Counted from the stretch's first letter, positions 1 through 8,925 are shown. The stretch: DNA of 64,000 nucleotides from Candidatus Onthenecus intestinigallinarum (GCA_018713325.1 DVFJ01000036.1:153068-217067), one strand, 5' to 3'. The notes: a model not told the origin generated them from the letters alone. Made by a program: numbers and translations.

Positions 1-288
1 CACGTCGCGGTGGGTGATGCTCGCATAGCGCGCATCCCAGCGGGCCTGCAGACAGCAAAACGGCCAGTCCGGCACTTCCGTCTCATCCAGGAAAAAACGG
101 CAGACCGTGCGCTCGGCATCCGGATATCCGCCAAAGGCCTGTGCGCGCACGCCCGCGCGCCCTGCCGCCCAGACGGCCTTTTCGACCTGCGCGGGATCCA
201 GAAAGCGCGTATACGTCTCCCTGCCTGACCGTTCGCAGCGCCTGGCCAGCTCATCCAGCCGCGCGACAAGCGACTTCTCCGCATCCAT
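1..288 (-). CDS. ylmH: YlmH-like RNA-binding protein, N-terminal part (cut by window edge)
   Basis: Partial gene: 96 codons are visible from an ATG at 288 and the frame runs off the window start. The N-terminal part carries an F-L-D-P segment, then an F-G-G-Y segment followed by A-E-R, which is the pattern of the domain preceding the S4 RNA-binding domain in YlmH. The S4 domain itself would lie outside. The start codon overlaps the yggT stop as TGATG, so the two are translationally coupled. YlmH is a member of the conserved sepF-yggT-ylmH-divIVA cluster and has been linked to ribosome quality control in Firmicutes. The identification rests on the short N-terminus plus gene order. Confidence 0.8.
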   Translation of the reverse strand, partial: MDAEKSLVARLDELARRCERSGRETYTRFLDPAQVEKAVWAAGRAGVRAQAFGGYPDAERTVCRFFLDETEVPDWPFCCLQARWDARYASITHRDV

Positions 289-569
289 CAGAACAGCCCC
301 AGCGCCGCATACCGCCACCGCTGCACAACCCCCTGCAGCAGGGAAAGCAGCAGCACGACGATCCACGGCGAAATGTCAAACGGCCCCCGCCAAATCCGAA
401 AAGTCCAGGCGCGCACCGGAGAGAGCACGGGCTCCACAATCCGGTCCACCAGCCGGACGGCGCGGTGATGCACCGGCAGAAACCAGGAAAGCGCGCAGGA
501 GAGAATCACCAGACAAATCAACAGGCGGAGCAACAGGTTCACCCCGCCCAGGAGATGGTAGAGGATCAT
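288..569 (-). CDS. yggT: YggT family membrane protein
   Basis: Small integral membrane protein, 93 residues from the ATG at 569, which has an AGGGTGG ribosome site about 5 bases upstream; an in-frame GTG at 578 lies inside that site and is less likely. Two hydrophobic segments, one near the N-terminus rich in Leu and Ile and one in the C-terminal third, are separated by a loop containing R-I-V-E-P-V-L-S-P-V-R, close to the family's P-(I/V)-L-x-P-(I/V)-R signature. It lies 24 bases downstream of sepF and overlaps ylmH by one base. Members assist membrane protein folding or septum organisation in bacteria and plastids, but the exact role is unsettled. Confidence 0.88.
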   Translation of the reverse strand: MILYHLLGGVNLLLRLLICLVILSCALSWFLPVHHRAVRLVDRIVEPVLSPVRAWTFRIWRGPFDISPWIVVLLLSLLQGVVQRWRYAALGLF

Positions 570-593
570 GCATTCCACCCTTGTTTACACTCG

Positions 594-1187
594 TTACATG
601 CGATACGCCGGGTTAAACTCGCCCGTGGGCGCAGCATTTGGACGCATTTCAATGCTGTTGACCACATCCACCGTCGAGGGCGCCAGCAGATACGTGCGGT
701 GGGAGACGCGCAGCATCTTGCCGCGCAGGGCAAACGCCGCGCCGCCCAGCATGTCGATCACGCGCTGACGCTGCGTGTCGTCGATCTCTTCGAGGTTGAG
801 CATCACGCTCCTGCCCTCAATCAGCGAATTGATGATGTTCTGGCTGTCTTCCACGCGGCGCACACAGACGATCATTTCGCTGTGCCTGCGCGGATCGGAC
901 TCCGAGCGCGTGGGCATCTGCACCACGTTGTTCGGGGCCGCCCGGCGCGTGGAATAGCCCGGATCCTCCTCCGGCTCGTAGCCGGACTGCACGGCGGAAC
1001 GCTTGGCGCCCATGCCCCCGCGCGCCTGCGAAGCGGCGGGTTCTTCGCGGATGTTGGCCTGCGGAGCATAGTAATCCTCCGCGGCGTACTCTTCGTCGTA
1101 ATCGGGGGCGCGGTCGTCGGCCGGCGCTTCCTCCGGGTACACGCCCAGAATGACCCCGATCCTGCTCAAAAAGTCCATGAACGCCAT
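594..1187 (-). CDS. sepF: Cell division protein SepF
   Basis: SepF anchors FtsZ filaments to the membrane at the division septum. The 197-residue product has an N-terminal amphipathic stretch (M-D-F-L-S-R-I-G-V, about residues 4-12) that would act as membrane anchor, an acidic, tyrosine-rich and probably disordered linker (about 18-95), and the conserved SepF domain at about 97-185, including the segment around V-M-L-N-L and A-L-R-G-K-M-L-R-V-S. The GAGGAGG ribosome site overlaps the yggS stop codon, supporting the ATG at 1187; a second ATG at codon 4 is too distant. The linker is longer than in Bacillus, giving a protein larger than the usual 150 residues. Confidence 0.96.
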   Translation of the reverse strand: MAFMDFLSRIGVILGVYPEEAPADDRAPDYDEEYAAEDYYAPQANIREEPAASQARGGMGAKRSAVQSGYEPEEDPGYSTRRAAPNNVVQMPTRSESDPRRHSEMIVCVRRVEDSQNIINSLIEGRSVMLNLEEIDDTQRQRVIDMLGGAAFALRGKMLRVSHRTYLLAPSTVDVVNSIEMRPNAAPTGEFNPAYRM

Positions 1188-1202
1188 GTACGTTGTTCCT
1201 CC

Positions 1203-1907
1203 TCAGATTCGGTTTGTCTGCTCCGGGTAATGCCGGTTGCCGAAGATCGCAGAGCCGACGCGGACCATGGTCGAACCCTCCTGCGCGGCCAGTTCAAAGT
1301 CCGCCGACATGCCCATGGACAGATGCTCAATCCGCGTGCCGTCCAGCGCCTCTTCGCGCAGCTGCTCAAAGAGCGCGCGCATCCGTCGAAAGAGCGGCCG
1401 CAGCACCGTCTCGTCGCGCGTGTTGGGCATGACCGCCATGAGCCCCTGGATTTCCAGCCCGGACCACGCCGCATGCGCCCGCGCAAAGGGCAGGACTGCC
1501 TCCGGTTCCATGCCGCCCTTTTGCGGCTCGTGACCGATGTTGACCTGCAGCAGCACCGGCATGCGCCGCCCGCACTGCTGGGCGCGCCGGTCGATCTCCT
1601 GCGCCAGCGATTCCCTGTCCAGAGACTGAACCATGCATACCTTATCTATTATATATTTAACTTTGTTCGTTTGCAACTGTCCGATTTGATGAATTGCAAA
1701 AGAAGCGTCCAGAAACGGAAATTTCTCCAAGATTTCCTGCACGCGGTTCTCGCCCAGCTGCGTGACGCCCGTTCCCTTCAGCAGATTGACGCGCGCGGGC
1801 TCCACCGTCTTGCTCACGGCGATCAGTTCGGGCGCCCGCCCCCACCGCTCGCTGGCGCGCCGGAGCCGCTCCCGTACGGCCTGCACGTTTTGGCCGATCT
1901 CCTCCAT
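1203..1907 (-). CDS. yggS: PLP homeostasis protein YggS (YlmE)
   Basis: Pyridoxal-phosphate binding protein of the YggS/PLPBP family, 234 residues, a single TIM-barrel domain resembling alanine racemase without its second domain. The PLP lysine is K33 in the A-V-S-K-T motif; L-G-E-N-R-V-Q-E, I-G-Q-L-Q-T-N-K-V-K and the C-terminal S-M-G-M-S followed by V-R-V-G and I-F-G are all present. It buffers PLP levels and affects amino-acid metabolism; no enzymatic reaction is established for the family. It sits directly upstream of sepF, the usual order in Gram-positive division clusters, and its stop codon is embedded in the sepF ribosome site. Confidence 0.95.
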   Translation of the reverse strand: MEEIGQNVQAVRERLRRASERWGRAPELIAVSKTVEPARVNLLKGTGVTQLGENRVQEILEKFPFLDASFAIHQIGQLQTNKVKYIIDKVCMVQSLDRESLAQEIDRRAQQCGRRMPVLLQVNIGHEPQKGGMEPEAVLPFARAHAAWSGLEIQGLMAVMPNTRDETVLRPLFRRMRALFEQLREEALDGTRIEHLSMGMSADFELAAQEGSTMVRVGSAIFGNRHYPEQTNRI

Positions 1908-1923
1908 ACGCCTTTCGCCTCCG

Positions 1924-3126
1924 TCAGTTGAACAGCTTCACCGTCTTGCCCGCCTGAAGGGGCGAGCCGGTATAGATCGACCGCACGAACGCCGTCGTCT
2001 CATCCTGAGAGATGACGGTCACCGGAACGAACGTATCCACGCCCAGCTCCGACACGACGACGCCGATCATGTTGTTCTGCACGTACAGCGCCGAGACGGG
2101 CACGTTTACGCCATCGACGAATTCGCCCACGACGACGCGGCTCGTGCGCAGATTGAGCACCGATTCCACGTCCCCGTTGATCTCCATGCGTACGAGCAGA
2201 TCGCCGCCCGAACGCGTGAAGGAAATGACCGTCGCATCGACGGGGTTATCAAATCCCTCCAGCTGCATCTTGTAGGTCTGATCCAGCACCGGATTCCAGT
2301 TGCGTTCGGAGCTCACGAGCAGCGCGTACCACACGTCCGGCTGAACCGTACGGAACACCGCCGTGCGCCCGCGCGAGACGACATCCGTCTCCAGCTGCTG
2401 TCCGGCGAGCACGGAGCGCACCTGAGAGAGCGTCAGCTCTTCATAGGTTTCCGCATTGACGGTCGACTCATACCCGTCCGTGTAAAAGCTGACAATGCAC
2501 TCCTCCTTGGCGTCATACGTCGTCGTCCAGCTCTCGATCTTCTTGAGCTGCTGGCTCTCCTGCTGGTAGAGGCTGGACAGCGTCAGATCCTGCGGATACT
2601 TCTGGCGCAGGTAGTTCTGCCTGGAGTTGAGCGCGGAGGTCATCTGCGTTTCCAGGTTGTTCAGGCTGCCCACGCCCTGACCCTGCACGAGCGTGCGAAT
2701 CTCCAGGGCGAGCGCGTCGATCTGCGAATTGAGCCGGTCCAGCTGCGCGTCGACGTAGTTTTGCATGACCTGCTCCTTGTGGTACTGCTGGATGGCGCTG
2801 CGATAGCTCTCCAGTTTGTTGATCTCCGTCTGGTTGTAGCCCGAGGAGTACACGCGGCAGATGACGCCGCCCTTGTACAGATGGCTGCCCTCCTCCGCGA
2901 CATAGTCGATGCGCGTGACGCCCTCCGCATCGTACAGGGTTTCGTCGCGAACGATCACGATCTGTCCCTGATACTGGCTGCCCAGGCTCGACTGCGTCAC
3001 AATGGCGGTGGTGCCCAGGCGATTTCGCTGGTTCAGCCACAGAAAGAGCATCAAAGCGATCAGGGCCAAAAGGATGAGGAACACGTAAAAGCGCGCCTGA
3101 ATGCGCACATGTCTTCTGCGTCTCAC
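1924..3126 (-). CDS. HlyD-like membrane-anchored protein of the sepF operon
   Basis: 400-residue protein with a basic N-terminus, one transmembrane helix (about 14-34) and an extracytoplasmic part laid out like a membrane fusion protein: a lipoyl-type half (about 50-95), a helical hairpin rich in Gln/Ser/Leu (about 100-195), then beta-barrel-like segments to the end. Start is a GTG at 3126 behind AAAGGGGGTG. Proteins of this type recur beside sepF in Clostridia, but no transport ATPase or permease is adjacent here, so a role in envelope organisation at the septum is as plausible as efflux. Function is inferred only from architecture and position. Confidence 0.75.
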   Translation of the reverse strand: MRRRRHVRIQARFYVFLILLALIALMLFLWLNQRNRLGTTAIVTQSSLGSQYQGQIVIVRDETLYDAEGVTRIDYVAEEGSHLYKGGVICRVYSSGYNQTEINKLESYRSAIQQYHKEQVMQNYVDAQLDRLNSQIDALALEIRTLVQGQGVGSLNNLETQMTSALNSRQNYLRQKYPQDLTLSSLYQQESQQLKKIESWTTTYDAKEECIVSFYTDGYESTVNAETYEELTLSQVRSVLAGQQLETDVVSRGRTAVFRTVQPDVWYALLVSSERNWNPVLDQTYKMQLEGFDNPVDATVISFTRSGGDLLVRMEINGDVESVLNLRTSRVVVGEFVDGVNVPVSALYVQNNMIGVVVSELGVDTFVPVTVISQDETTAFVRSIYTGSPLQAGKTVKLFN

Positions 3127-3163
3127 CGGCGCACCCCCTTTGCACGGCCATCAGAAAGCGGCA

Positions 3164-4135
3164 TCACGCTTCCTCCGTCTTTTCCAGGATCCATACGGAA
3201 CACTTTTTCCCGCTGAGCAGGATGTCAAACGCATCCGTCACGTCCAGGCCCGGCGCACGGGAGAGCGCATTGTCCGCTTGCGCGCGCGCGCCGACCAGCA
3301 CCACGCGTCCGTCGTCTCTCAGGACGCGCCGCGCCTCCTTCAGCATGGCGCGCAGGTAGGCCTCCGGCTGCGCCGCATTCCATTTTTCGGGCAGGTGCGC
3401 GACGACCGCGCCCATCTCGCCCTCCTCAAAGGGGAGATTTGCGACGTTGCCCGCCATCACCCTCACGCCCTGTACGCGCGAAAGCGGGCGGCAGGCGTCC
3501 GGATCCTCGCATACGCCCGTCACGCTACGCGCGCCGGCGTCCTTGAGCGCGCGCAACAGCGTCTCCTCCCACGCGAGCAGGTTTAACGCGCTCTTGCCGC
3601 CCACGCGCGCCAGCGCCGCGACGAGCGTGCACAGGTCGCTCCGCAGCGCGCCCGGCTTTTCGGGCTTGACGGAGCGCTTGCCCAACCGCCACAGCAGCAG
3701 CGTCATGCCCTCGCTGCGCCGCACGATCCACAGCTCCAGATCCGGGCGTTCGCGCAGCGTCTTCATGCCCGTCTGCTCGATGATCGCCTTCTCCAGCATG
3801 TTCAGATAGCGCATGTTGACCGGCACCAGCTTGTCCCGATCCATGGTCACAATGCGGAATCGCTTGTCTCGGGTCTGCTCGTAGGGGATTCTGTCCAGCC
3901 AGTCGCCCGCCGACAGCAGCTTTTTGATGGCGGCATCCACGTCCGCCAGGCCGTGCAGCTGCGTCAGCACCAGAAAGTTGTGGTGCACATAGGGCAACGT
4001 CAGCTCCCGCACGCTGCGGTACAGCACCGCGCCGCCCAGCATGCGCTCGATCGTCACGCCGCCCTCGCGGCGCAACAGCCCTTCCACCGCGCGTTCCATC
4101 CCGGGGATGAACGTCGCGTAATATAGCTTTTTCAT
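3164..4135 (-). CDS. THUMP-domain protein with degenerate methyltransferase domain
   Basis: 323 residues from the ATG at 4135 (AGGAG ribosome site); an upstream in-frame start at 4174 has none. The N-terminal half (about 1-150) reads as the small N-terminal domain plus THUMP RNA-binding domain found in TRM11/RlmL-type tRNA or rRNA methyltransferases (Y-Y-A-T-F-I-P-G-M-E at the start, then F-R-I-V-T-M-D-R-D). The C-terminal half keeps the general order of a Rossmann methyltransferase (A-L-N-L-L-A, then N-V-A-N-L-P-F-E-E-G), but I do not see the usual glycine-rich SAM motif D-x-x-C-G-x-G-T or the N-P-P-Y catalytic motif. It is the first gene of the division cluster. Activity is doubtful; RNA binding is likely. 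Confidence 0.7.
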   Translation of the reverse strand: MKKLYYATFIPGMERAVEGLLRREGGVTIERMLGGAVLYRSVRELTLPYVHHNFLVLTQLHGLADVDAAIKKLLSAGDWLDRIPYEQTRDKRFRIVTMDRDKLVPVNMRYLNMLEKAIIEQTGMKTLRERPDLELWIVRRSEGMTLLLWRLGKRSVKPEKPGALRSDLCTLVAALARVGGKSALNLLAWEETLLRALKDAGARSVTGVCEDPDACRPLSRVQGVRVMAGNVANLPFEEGEMGAVVAHLPEKWNAAQPEAYLRAMLKEARRVLRDDGRVVLVGARAQADNALSRAPGLDVTDAFDILLSGKKCSVWILEKTEEA

Positions 4136-4212
4136 CGATCCGTTTCTCCTCAAGCCGGACGCCCGGCCATCCATCCAGTTTGGGGCAGCGCATACAGGCG
4201 CTGCACACCCGT

Positions 4213-4241
4213 ATTATACCATGATATGCACCTTTTCACAA
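4213..4241 (-). promoter_or_regulatory. Promoter of the THUMP/yggS/sepF operon
   Basis: On the minus strand a TTGTGA -35 (4236-4241) and a perfect TATAAT -10 (4213-4218) are separated by 17 bases, about 80 bases upstream of the THUMP gene. The -35 overlaps the end of aroK. Read by eye; no mapping data. Confidence 0.7.
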
Positions 4242-4736
4242 CAAGCCGATCCGCTGGACGATCTCACGGGCCGCAGCCGACGCAGTCATCCCGTGCGTGC
4301 AGACCGTCGCATCCGCCTGGGCCTCGTAGAGCGGAACGCGCTCGTCGTACAGCGCGCGCAGCGTCTGCCCCGCGCGCAGCGCAATGCCCCGCGACGAGAT
4401 GTTGTTGATGCGCCGGTCGATCTCTGCAAAGGGAAGCTGAATGTAGACGACCGTGCCCAGCGCGTGCAGATGGCGCATGGCGCGCTCGCGATACACGACG
4501 CTGCCGCCCGTGGCAATCACGGATTCCTGCGGCTCAAGCGAGCAGACCGCATCCGCCTCCTGTTCCAAAAAACAGTCGATGCCGTCCTCGTCGACCATGG
4601 CCTGCAGTTTTCGCCCGCTTCGCGCCTGAATGACGTCGTCCGTATCGAGAAACGGAAGATTGAGCAGCTCCGAAAGCCGCCGGCCCACCGTGCTCTTCCC
4701 GCACCCGGGCATGCCGATGAGGACGATGCTGCGCAT
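4236..4736 (-). CDS. aroK: Shikimate kinase
   Basis: Transfers phosphate from ATP to the 3-hydroxyl of shikimate in the chorismate pathway; cytosolic. 166 residues, normal for the family. Walker A is G-M-P-G-C-G-K-S-T (8-16), the shikimate-binding D-T-D-D is at 31-34, and A-T-G-G-S-V (76-81) is the Walker-B-like glycine pair. A lid arginine segment follows (R-G-I-A-L-R) and a C-terminal adenine-loop Arg. The ATG at 4736 is preferred: a GGAAGGG site precedes it, whereas the frame upstream to 4937 is AT-rich and overlaps the argF promoter. No other aro genes are nearby. Divergent from argF. Confidence 0.93.
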   Translation of the reverse strand: MRSIVLIGMPGCGKSTVGRRLSELLNLPFLDTDDVIQARSGRKLQAMVDEDGIDCFLEQEADAVCSLEPQESVIATGGSVVYRERAMRHLHALGTVVYIQLPFAEIDRRINNISSRGIALRAGQTLRALYDERVPLYEAQADATVCTHGMTASAAAREIVQRIGLL

Positions 4737-4857
4737 GATGCATCCATTCCCTTCCGGCCGCGCGTCGCGCGGCGTCCCATGATAATGCTTTATTTTACCG
4801 CATACGGGCGCAGATTTCAAGCGCGCCGTTTGCAAGAGTTGCGCATTTGGTGTCGAA

Positions 4858-4872
4858 ATGAATATTTTTTCA
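4858..4872 (+). promoter_or_regulatory. Candidate ARG box (ArgR operator) upstream of argF
   Basis: ATGAATATTTTTTCA lies just upstream of the argF -35 in the only AT-rich stretch of this intergenic region. It resembles the Firmicute ArgR/AhrC half-site pattern (ATGAATA then a short A/T core then TCA). Only one clear copy was seen, whereas ArgR usually uses two, so this is tentative. Confidence 0.4.
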
Positions 4873-4880
4873 CTTTCAGG

Positions 4881-4909
4881 TTGAATCTTTATCCCTTTTG
4901 TTGTATAAT
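4881..4909 (+). promoter_or_regulatory. argF promoter
   Basis: TTGAAT (4881-4886) and TATAAT (4904-4909) with a 17-base spacer, followed by about 50 bases of leader and then the AAGGAGG ribosome site of argF. Confidence 0.75.
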
Positions 4910-4962
4910 TAGTCATTCTCAAATGTGTCCAAATCAATCGATCCCGTCAAGGAGGTCTTCCT

Positions 4963-5919
<957 letters not shown>

Positions 5920-6495
5920 TCAGTTCAGCTCGTCCAGGGAGAGCGCAAAGCTGGGGACCATCTCGATCATGAAGTCCCCCACTTCGTCCAGGTCGATCTT
6001 CTGAATGCTCTCCTTGATGCTCTGCGCGGCCTTTTCAAACTCGCGATTGCCCGCCTTGAGTTCGTCCAGGCACTTGACATAGGCCGCGATGCGGTCCGCT
6101 GCCTTCACGACCCGCCAGGCCGGCTGTTCCTCGTCGGGCACGAGCAGCGGCTCATACGCGCCGCGCAGGTCGTCCGGCAGCATGGCGAGCAATCGCTCGG
6201 CCGCGCCCTTTTCAACCTGCTTGTAGGCCGTCTTGATCTCCTCGTTCTGGTATTTGATCGGCGTGGCCAGGTCGCCTGTGAGCACCTCGCCGGCGTCGTG
6301 AAAGAGCGCCAGCTGCGCGATATAGCCCACGTCGTAGCCGCGTCCATAGCGTATGTTGCCGATGGTGGCGATGCCGTGGGCGATGAAGGCGACCTGCGCC
6401 GTATGCTCCGCGACGTTTTCGCTGAACGTATTGCGCATCAGGCTCCAACGGTAGATGTGATTTAGGCGCGAAAGATAGGCGAAAAAGTGGTTCAT
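5920..6495 (-). CDS. yfbR: 5'-deoxynucleotidase, YfbR-type HD hydrolase
   Basis: Dephosphorylates deoxyribonucleoside 5'-monophosphates, feeding dNMP salvage and balance. 191 residues. HD metal-site residues are H31 (in S-E-N-V-A-E-H), H66-D67 (A-L-F-H-D-A-G-E) and the later D in K-A-A-D-R-I-A-A-Y; T-G-D-L-A-T-P-I-K-Y after the HD pair is typical of the YfbR subgroup. The start at 6495 is chosen for its AAGGAGAATGAAGAT leader; the longer frame to 6717 runs through the thiT riboswitch on the other strand and is not credible. Its ribosome site overlaps the -35 of the divergent thiT promoter. Confidence 0.9.
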   Translation of the reverse strand: MNHFFAYLSRLNHIYRWSLMRNTFSENVAEHTAQVAFIAHGIATIGNIRYGRGYDVGYIAQLALFHDAGEVLTGDLATPIKYQNEEIKTAYKQVEKGAAERLLAMLPDDLRGAYEPLLVPDEEQPAWRVVKAADRIAAYVKCLDELKAGNREFEKAAQSIKESIQKIDLDEVGDFMIEMVPSFALSLDELN

Positions 6496-6508
6496 ATCTT
6501 CATTCTCC

Positions 6509-6537
6509 TTGACAAAAAAGAGGAATCTGTGTATAAT
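6509..6537 (+). promoter_or_regulatory. thiT promoter, perfect consensus
   Basis: TTGACA (6509-6514) and TATAAT (6532-6537), 17-base spacer: an exact match to the housekeeping consensus. It would start transcription about ten bases before the TPP aptamer, so the gene is made by a strong promoter and controlled afterwards by the riboswitch. Confidence 0.9.
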
Positions 6538-6552
6538 GGCTGCGAATTGAAT

Positions 6553-6635
6553 AGCCGCTGGGGGCGCGTTATGCTGAGATGGCGAAAGCCAGTCCCTTTG
6601 AACCTGTGTAGATAATCCTACCGTAGGGAAGCGAT
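6553..6635 (+). ncRNA. TPP riboswitch (THI element)
   Basis: The aptamer core is clear: a GGGG stretch at 6560-6564, the CTGAGA box at 6573-6578, the CCCTTTGAACCTG segment at about 6594-6606, then GATAAT at 6611-6616 and CGTAGGGAA at 6622-6630. These are the hallmarks of the thiamine pyrophosphate aptamer. A terminator follows at 6661-6690, so ligand binding most likely ends transcription before thiT. Exact helix ends were assigned by eye. Confidence 0.95.
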
Positions 6636-6660
6636 ACCAAGGAAGACAGTTCGTCTGCTC

Positions 6661-6690
6661 CGGCCGCGCCTTCGCTAGGAGGCGCGGCCG
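6661..6690 (+). terminator. Expression-platform terminator of the TPP riboswitch
   Basis: Perfect 10-bp stem (6661-6670 with 6681-6690), 10-base loop, then TCTTTGTTCCTT. It lies between aptamer and thiT, as expected for a transcription-terminating OFF switch. Confidence 0.85.
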
Positions 6691-6747
6691 TCTTTGTTCC
6701 TTCGAGCGGTGATTCAATCCAGATCATTTTATCAGGAGGAATCCGCC

Positions 6748-7404
6748 ATGTTCGAAAAGTTTGCCGACTTTGCCCAGTCCTGGACCGCGTGGGCGACGGT
6801 CATCGTGCTCGCCGTGTTCGCCGCGGCGATGATCGTCGTCATGCGCAAGAACCCGAAGTGGACGACCCAGATGCTGACCAACGCCGCGCTGTGCCTGGCC
6901 CTCTCCTTCATTCTGTCCTACATCAAGCTCTTTGAGCTGCCGCAGGGCGGATCGGTCACCTGCGCGTCGCTGCTGCCCGTCATCGCGTTCGCATACGCCT
7001 ATGGGCTGGCGCCGGGCCTCGTGGTCGGCTTTGCCTATGGCCTGCTTCAGATGATTCAGGATCCGTGGATCGTCGGCTTCACGCAGGCGATGCTCGACTA
7101 CCCCATTGCCTTCGGCGCGATCGGCCTGGCAGGGCTTGCGCACAAGCTGCCCTCGAAGTACGGCTTCGTCGTCAGCATCGTGCTGGTCGGCATCGTGCGC
7201 TTCGTGTGCCACACCGTCAGCGGCGTCGTGTTCTTTGCCTCCTACGCGGAAGGCACGGGCCTGTCCCCGCTGGTGTATTCCCTCTCCTACAATTCCTTTG
7301 TGTTCGTCGATCTGGCCATCGACCTGGTGGTCATCGCCATTCCGGCCGTGCGCAGGGCGCTGGACCGTATGCGTCCCGCACCTGTCACGCACGCCGCACA
7401 GTGA
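6748..7404 (+). CDS. thiT: Thiamine transporter, ECF S-component ThiT
   Basis: Substrate-binding membrane subunit of an energy-coupling-factor transporter for thiamine; it needs the shared EcfA/A'/T module, not in this window. 218 residues with about six hydrophobic helices. G-G-S-V-T, then A-Y-A-Y-G-L-A-P-G, F-A-Y-G-L-L-Q and L-D-Y-P-I-A-F-G match the ThiT pattern. The ATG at 6748 has AGGAGGA 8 bases before it; a longer in-frame start at 6694 falls in the terminator. Control by the TPP riboswitch immediately upstream supports the substrate. Confidence 0.93.
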   Translation: MFEKFADFAQSWTAWATVIVLAVFAAAMIVVMRKNPKWTTQMLTNAALCLALSFILSYIKLFELPQGGSVTCASLLPVIAFAYAYGLAPGLVVGFAYGLLQMIQDPWIVGFTQAMLDYPIAFGAIGLAGLAHKLPSKYGFVVSIVLVGIVRFVCHTVSGVVFFASYAEGTGLSPLVYSLSYNSFVFVDLAIDLVVIAIPAVRRALDRMRPAPVTHAAQ

Positions 7405-7419
7405 TCAGCAGCGGGCCGA

Positions 7420-7449
7420 AAGGGCACGCACCAAACGGTGCGTGCCCTT
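7420..7449 (+). terminator. Terminator between thiT and pgi
   Basis: 13-bp stem (7420-7432 with 7437-7449) around a AAAC loop, followed by TTTTCT on the plus strand. It ends thiT and probably also stops convergent transcription from pgi. Confidence 0.85.
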
Positions 7450-7469
7450 GTTTTCTGTGTACGGACGGT

Positions 7470-8885
7470 TTACAGCGTATACTCCGGCTTCGCAGCGGGA
7501 CGTCCCGTCATCTCTTCGCGCGCCTTCACGTACTTCTCGGCGGGATTGCCCAGCACGGCGTAGGACGCGATCTTGCTCGTCTCCACGCCCGGCTGGTTGA
7601 ACGCGTCGATGTCCAGCAGTTCGCCCGTGTAGGCCGTGCACATCTCGAAGAAGTAGAGCAGCTGGCCGATCGTGTAGGCGTTGACCTCGGGCAGCACGAT
7701 CGTCTGGTTCATGCGGCCGGCCTTGTACAGCGCATACTCCGTACCCTGGCGCTCCGCCTCGATGAGCTGGTTGTGGGACTTGCCGCCCAGGAACGCCACA
7801 TCCGGGAACGCCTCGCATCCATGCGGGATGGGCGTCTCGCTGCGGAACGCCTCGACCTTGAGGAACGTGACGACCTTGTCATACGGGCCCTCGGTGTACA
7901 GCTGCAGCTGCGAGTGCTGATCCGTCACGCCCAGGGACTTGGTGGGCGTCTGGCCGTAGTTGACCGCCATGCCCTTGCGGGTGACGTTCTTTCCCAGGCT
8001 CTCGGCCCACAGCTGGCAGAACCAGTCGGCGATATACTTGAGCGAGTCGGCATACGGCATGACGACCTGCACGTTCAGGTCCATGTCGACCATGGAGATG
8101 TACTGGAGCACCGCCTCCAGGAGCGCCGGGTTCTTCCACACATCGTCCGTCTTGCAGCGCTCGTCCATCGCCGCCGCGCCCGCGAGCATCGCGCGGATGT
8201 CGATGCCGCACACCGCCGCAGGCACCAGGCCGACCGGGCACATCTCGGAGAAGCGGCCGCCGACGCCGTCGGGAATATAGAAGGTGTCAAAGCCCTCTTC
8301 CTTGGCGATCTTGATCAGATTGCCCTTCGCATGGTCCGTCACGGCAATGATCTGGCGCTGCCAGCCCTCGCCGACCTCGCGCTTGAGCAGCTCGGAGACG
8401 ATCAGATACTGCGACATCGTCTCGGCCGTCGCGCCCGACTTGGTGATCACACAGAAGCACGTCTTGTGCACATCCACGACGTCCAGCAGCGCGGCCATGC
8501 GCTCGGGATCGATGTTGTCCTCGACGTAGAGGCGCGGACCGCCGCGCTTCTCAGCGGGCAGTTCGTTGTAGTGCAGGTGGTTGAGCGCCTGCTGCACGGC
8601 GATCGGACCCAGCGCGGAGCCGCCGATGCCCAGCACGACAAACGCATCGTAGTCCTTGCGCACGCGCGCGGCCACACGCTCAATCTCGCAGACGATCTCT
8701 TCCTGGTTGTACGGAAGATCCATCCATCCAAGCCAACCGGTTCCACGGCGCGCCTGCACCTGACGCTGCGCGGCAGCCGCAAACGGCGCGTACTCTTCGA
8801 CGGTGGAAGCGGCGATGCCGTACTGCATGCCGAGCGTGTCCGCCATCATGTGGTTGACGTCCAGACGAATCTGCTTCTTATCCAT
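7470..8885 (-). CDS. pgi: Glucose-6-phosphate isomerase
   Basis: Interconverts glucose 6-phosphate and fructose 6-phosphate in glycolysis; cytosolic. 471 residues, two SIS-type sugar isomerase domains. G-I-G-G-S-A-L-G-P, T-K-S-G-A-T-A-E-T, the segment G-G-R-F-S and D-Q-H-S-Q-L-Q-L-Y are family signatures. The ATG at 8885 is preferred because AGGAAAGGG precedes it; the in-frame start at 8924 overlaps the promoter -10. Transcribed from its own promoter located in the end of the upstream gene. Confidence 0.95.
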   Translation of the reverse strand: MDKKQIRLDVNHMMADTLGMQYGIAASTVEEYAPFAAAAQRQVQARRGTGWLGWMDLPYNQEEIVCEIERVAARVRKDYDAFVVLGIGGSALGPIAVQQALNHLHYNELPAEKRGGPRLYVEDNIDPERMAALLDVVDVHKTCFCVITKSGATAETMSQYLIVSELLKREVGEGWQRQIIAVTDHAKGNLIKIAKEEGFDTFYIPDGVGGRFSEMCPVGLVPAAVCGIDIRAMLAGAAAMDERCKTDDVWKNPALLEAVLQYISMVDMDLNVQVVMPYADSLKYIADWFCQLWAESLGKNVTRKGMAVNYGQTPTKSLGVTDQHSQLQLYTEGPYDKVVTFLKVEAFRSETPIPHGCEAFPDVAFLGGKSHNQLIEAERQGTEYALYKAGRMNQTIVLPEVNAYTIGQLLYFFEMCTAYTGELLDIDAFNQPGVETSKIASYAVLGNPAEKYVKAREEMTGRPAAKPEYTL

Positions 8886-8925
8886 GATGCACATCCCTTT
8901 CCTGCTGCATTTAATGCCATCCACT

